Program-made: the position numbers and the translations under genes
Source of the DNA: a bacterium
GTDB taxonomy: Bacteria; Lindowbacteria; 2-12-FULL-62-27
Reading direction: 5' to 3'
Assembly: GCA_016202645.1 (NCBI GenBank)
Contig: JACQOF010000058.1
Coordinates: 1-15,064 of the forward strand
Length of the DNA: 15,064 nt
Notes under the pieces: generated by a model
The model's database searches: none
What the model saw: the letters and a program-made list of their open reading frames with translations, nothing else
What the model was told of the DNA's origin: nothing
Part shown: positions 13,540-15,064 of the stretch, in pieces
How positions within the stretch are numbered: the first letter of the stretch is position 1
Layout of the letters: each line of letters begins with the position of its first letter

Positions 13540-14367
13540 TCACGCGGCCGCCACTGGGGTGGCGATGCCGAATTTCTGGCGGATCCAGTCGTAGCCCCGG
13601 GCTTCCAGCTCCTGGGCGAAATCGGGGCCGCCGGACGTCACGAGTTTGCCCTCCATGAGGACGTGGACGATCTGGGGCCTGATGTAGTTGAGGAGGCGCT
13701 GGTAGTGCGTGATGACCAGCGCGCCCATGCTCGGCCCCACGAGGCGGTTGACGCCCTCGGCGACGGTTTTCATCGCGTCGATGTCAAGACCCGAATCGGT
13801 CTCGTCAAGGATGGCAAGCTCGGGTTTGAGGACCGCCATCTGGAGAATCTCGACGCGCTTTTTTTCGCCGCCGGAAAAACCGTCGTTCAGGTACCGAAAC
13901 GCAAAGTCCTCCTTGAGGCTGAGCGTTCGCATGTTTTCCTTGAGGATCTTGAGAAACTCCCGCGCGGAAATCTGGTTGCCGTTTTTGCCGGCCGCTTCCG
14001 CATCCTTGCCGGTGATGGCCTTCAGAACCTTGCCGCCGGCGCGCTTGGCGTTAACGGCGGTGCGGAGGAAATTCCCGACAGTGACGCCGGGGACGGCGGC
14101 GGGATATTGAAACGCGAGAAAAAGACCGGCGCGGGCGCGCTCGTCGGGCGGCATGGCGAGCAGGTCCTCGCCTTTGAAAAGAACCTTGCCGCTCGTGATG
14201 GTATATTTGGGATGGCCGGCGAGGGCAAAGGAAAGCGTGCTTTTCCCGGAGCCGTTCGGCCCCATGAGCGCGTGGACTTCGTTCTTGCTGACCTGAAGCG
14301 AAATCCCCTTGATGATCTCCTTGCCTTCGACCGACACGTGCAAGTCTTCGATTTCAAGCGTAGCCAA
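13540..14367 (-). CDS. sufC: Fe-S assembly ATPase SufC
   Basis: The 275-residue product is an ABC-type ATPase with Walker A GPNGSGKST (36-44), Q-loop Gln87 in AFQYPAAVPG, the signature FSGGEKKR (164-171), Walker B LAILDETDSGLD (184-195) and switch His221. The ETDSGLDIDA wording is characteristic of SufC and not of transporters. It drives conformational change in the soluble SufBCD complex. It starts with TTG at 14367; GGAGGT lies 8 bases upstream and no in-frame ATG or GTG is better placed. It is about 25 residues longer than typical SufC because of a Lys/Gly/Ala-rich stretch (near 106-137, AKRAGGKVLKAITGK onward) before the ABC-specific helices. The regulator gene ends 18 bases upstream. Confidence 0.97.
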   Translation of the reverse strand: MATLEIEDLHVSVEGKEIIKGISLQVSKNEVHALMGPNGSGKSTLSFALAGHPKYTITSGKVLFKGEDLLAMPPDERARAGLFLAFQYPAAVPGVTVGNFLRTAVNAKRAGGKVLKAITGKDAEAAGKNGNQISAREFLKILKENMRTLSLKEDFAFRYLNDGFSGGEKKRVEILQMAVLKPELAILDETDSGLDIDAMKTVAEGVNRLVGPSMGALVITHYQRLLNYIRPQIVHVLMEGKLVTSGGPDFAQELEARGYDWIRQKFGIATPVAAA

Positions 14368-14385
14368 GTTGGTTCACCTCCGAAA

Positions 14386-14916
14386 TTAACCGGCCGCCGA
14401 TGCGGCCACAGCCGGCGTCGGAGACGCCGGCACTTGGGGCCGCGGAGCGGCTGATCCGGCAGGCTGAGACGCGCGGGACGCCATCAGCTGTTCGACTTCT
14501 TTTTCCTCCATGAGCATGTCCGCCAGGGTCGTGCGGTTCAGGGTCGTGTATATCTGCCTTGCCAATAGCGCCCAGACCGGCCGGATCCCGCATCCGCCGA
14601 CGTGGGAACAGGCTTCCAGTTTTCCCGGATACTCGGAACACAGATCCTTCGGATAAAAAAACCCGCCCAGGGGCCGAAGCACATCGGAAAGATGGATCTG
14701 TTCCGCGGAACGTCTCAGGCAATACCCGCCGTTGATCCCGCGCACACTCTCGATCAGACCGGCCCGGCGAAACGTCACGAGAAGTTTCGTGACATAATCA
14801 GCGGACAGCCCCTCCTGCGCGGCAATCTCCCGAACCGACACGGCCCGCCCAACCCCGGCGCGCGCCAACTGAAGTATACACCTGAGCCCGTACTCCTCCT
14901 GCTTGGAAATCTTCAT
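14386..14916 (-). CDS. Rrf2-family (IscR/SufR-like) Fe-S-sensing transcriptional regulator
   Basis: The 176-residue product has the Rrf2 winged-helix domain: EEYGLRCILQLA (7-18), VSVREIAAQEGLSADYVTKLL (27-46) and the wing GLIESVRGINGGYCL (53-67). Three cysteines, Cys93, Cys103 and Cys109, lie in the usual cluster-binding segment, with His105 nearby. Their spacing (9 then 5 residues between) differs from E. coli IscR (5 and 5), so cluster binding is likely but not certain. About 30 C-terminal residues (from 147) are Ala/Pro/Ser-rich and probably disordered, longer than in most family members. As first gene of the cluster it is the expected autoregulator of suf expression in response to Fe-S status. 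The start at ATG 14916 has AGGA 10 bases upstream. Confidence 0.93.
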   Translation of the reverse strand: MKISKQEEYGLRCILQLARAGVGRAVSVREIAAQEGLSADYVTKLLVTFRRAGLIESVRGINGGYCLRRSAEQIHLSDVLRPLGGFFYPKDLCSEYPGKLEACSHVGGCGIRPVWALLARQIYTTLNRTTLADMLMEEKEVEQLMASRASQPAGSAAPRPQVPASPTPAVAASAAG

Positions 14917-14925
14917 GGCAGGTCG

Positions 14926-14956
14926 ATCCTAACGAAACCTGACACTATTGTCAAGT
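14926..14956 (-). promoter_or_regulatory. Predicted suf operon promoter with overlapping Rrf2-type operator
   Basis: On the minus strand a perfect TTGACA (14954-14949) and TAGGAT (14931-14926) are separated by 17 bases. The -35 box lies inside a dyad ACCTGACA-CTAT-TGTCAAGT (14937-14956, plus strand; 7 of 8 arm positions pair), a layout expected for an Rrf2/IscR-type repressor site. A further half-site GTCAGGTTT at 14973-14981 is the exact reverse complement of 14935-14943. The predicted start site is about 14918-14920, only 2 to 4 bases before the ATG, so the message could be nearly leaderless unless another promoter is used. Confidence 0.5.
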
Positions 14957-15005
14957 ATTACCGGAAAAAAAAGTCAGGTTTGAAACTTAACAACTTACGG
15001 TCTGA

Positions 15006-15041
15006 CCCCGCACCCCCTACCCCGCACCCCCTCCGCACCCC
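15006..15041 (-). repeat. G-rich tract with G-quadruplex potential upstream of the suf promoter
   Basis: The plus strand has five runs of four or five C (15006-15009, 15013-15017, 15020-15023, 15027-15031, 15038-15041) separated by 2 to 6 bases, built on a repeated CCCGCACCCC unit. The minus strand therefore meets the usual four-G-run pattern with short loops. It sits about 90-125 bases upstream of the regulator start. Confidence 0.5.
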
Positions 15042-15064
15042 TACGCGCGGATCAAGGTATATAT

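Larger units (their letters stand above)
4514..14916 (-). other. Extended SUF iron-sulfur gene cluster, probable operon of 12 genes
   Basis: Twelve genes run in one direction in the order regulator, sufC, sufB, sufD, Rieske, sufS, sufU, sufA, ygfZ, cysM, MoaD-SufT, exported barrel. Gaps are 18, 24, 48, 119 and 19 bases for the first five joints. The rest are overlapped or separated by 3 to 7 bases. A promoter and operator are visible only before the regulator, and a long palindrome follows the last stop. The only likely break is the 119-base gap with the dRS3-like hairpin. Confidence 0.8.

Noticed and set aside
12766-14454. Long plus-strand open frame of 562 codons
   Set aside because: It is antisense to sufB and sufC, both of which have intact motifs; the plus-strand product shows no recognisable domain.
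14917-15064. Riboswitch or leader RNA upstream of the suf regulator
   Set aside because: The predicted start leaves almost no leader, and no conserved aptamer pattern could be recognised; the dyads fit protein operators better.

Overview
All credible genes in this window lie on the minus strand. They form a high-GC, densely packed and often overlapping bacterial gene set; no rRNA, tRNA, CRISPR array or transposase is visible. The lineage cannot be fixed from sequence alone. A SpoVG-family protein without other sporulation genes, a possible sigma-54 promoter, a CheX-like protein and many dispersed palindromic repeats suggest an uncultivated Gram-negative-type bacterium (a deltaproteobacterial, Nitrospirota or Omnitrophota-like genome would fit). 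This is inference.

Right part (14916 down to 4514, about 10.4 kb): one long iron-sulfur (SUF) gene cluster read right to left. The order is Rrf2/IscR-type regulator, sufC, sufB, sufD, Rieske-type ferredoxin, sufS, sufU, A-type carrier (sufA/iscA), ygfZ, cysteine synthase (cysM/cysK), a MoaD/ThiS-SufT fusion, and a small exported TIM-barrel (glycoside hydrolase-like) protein. Gaps are mostly 0 to 30 bases and several stop/start codons overlap. A perfect TTGACA box inside a dyad sits just upstream of the regulator, as expected for an autoregulated Fe-S-sensing promoter. Together the genes cover cysteine supply (CysM), sulfur mobilisation (SufS/SufU), assembly (SufBCD), transfer (SufA), maturation or repair (SufT, YgfZ) and an electron carrier (Rieske).

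Middle (3991-4513): a 523-base gene-free stretch. It holds a 273-base, MITE-like imperfect palindrome (4241-4513) that begins right at the stop codon of the last cluster gene, then a predicted sigma-54 promoter and leader hairpin for the next gene.

Left part (3990 down to 1): a CheX-like protein with an altered catalytic motif; a small Gln-rich, then highly charged protein; a cobalamin-type radical SAM enzyme; a GT2 glycosyltransferase with two C-terminal membrane helices; a SpoVG-family protein; and the start of a membrane-anchored coiled-coil protein cut by the window edge.

The most unusual items are: (1) the MoaD/ThiS-SufT fusion, which buries the sulfur-carrier Gly-Gly inside the chain next to a cysteine synthase gene; (2) two 40-base arrays of five 8-base units at distant sites, one of which supplies the ribosome-binding site and start codon of sufD; (3) two palindromic insertions inside the ygfZ reading frame, one sharing its core with the MITE-like element; (4) a dRS3-like inverted repeat inside the suf operon.
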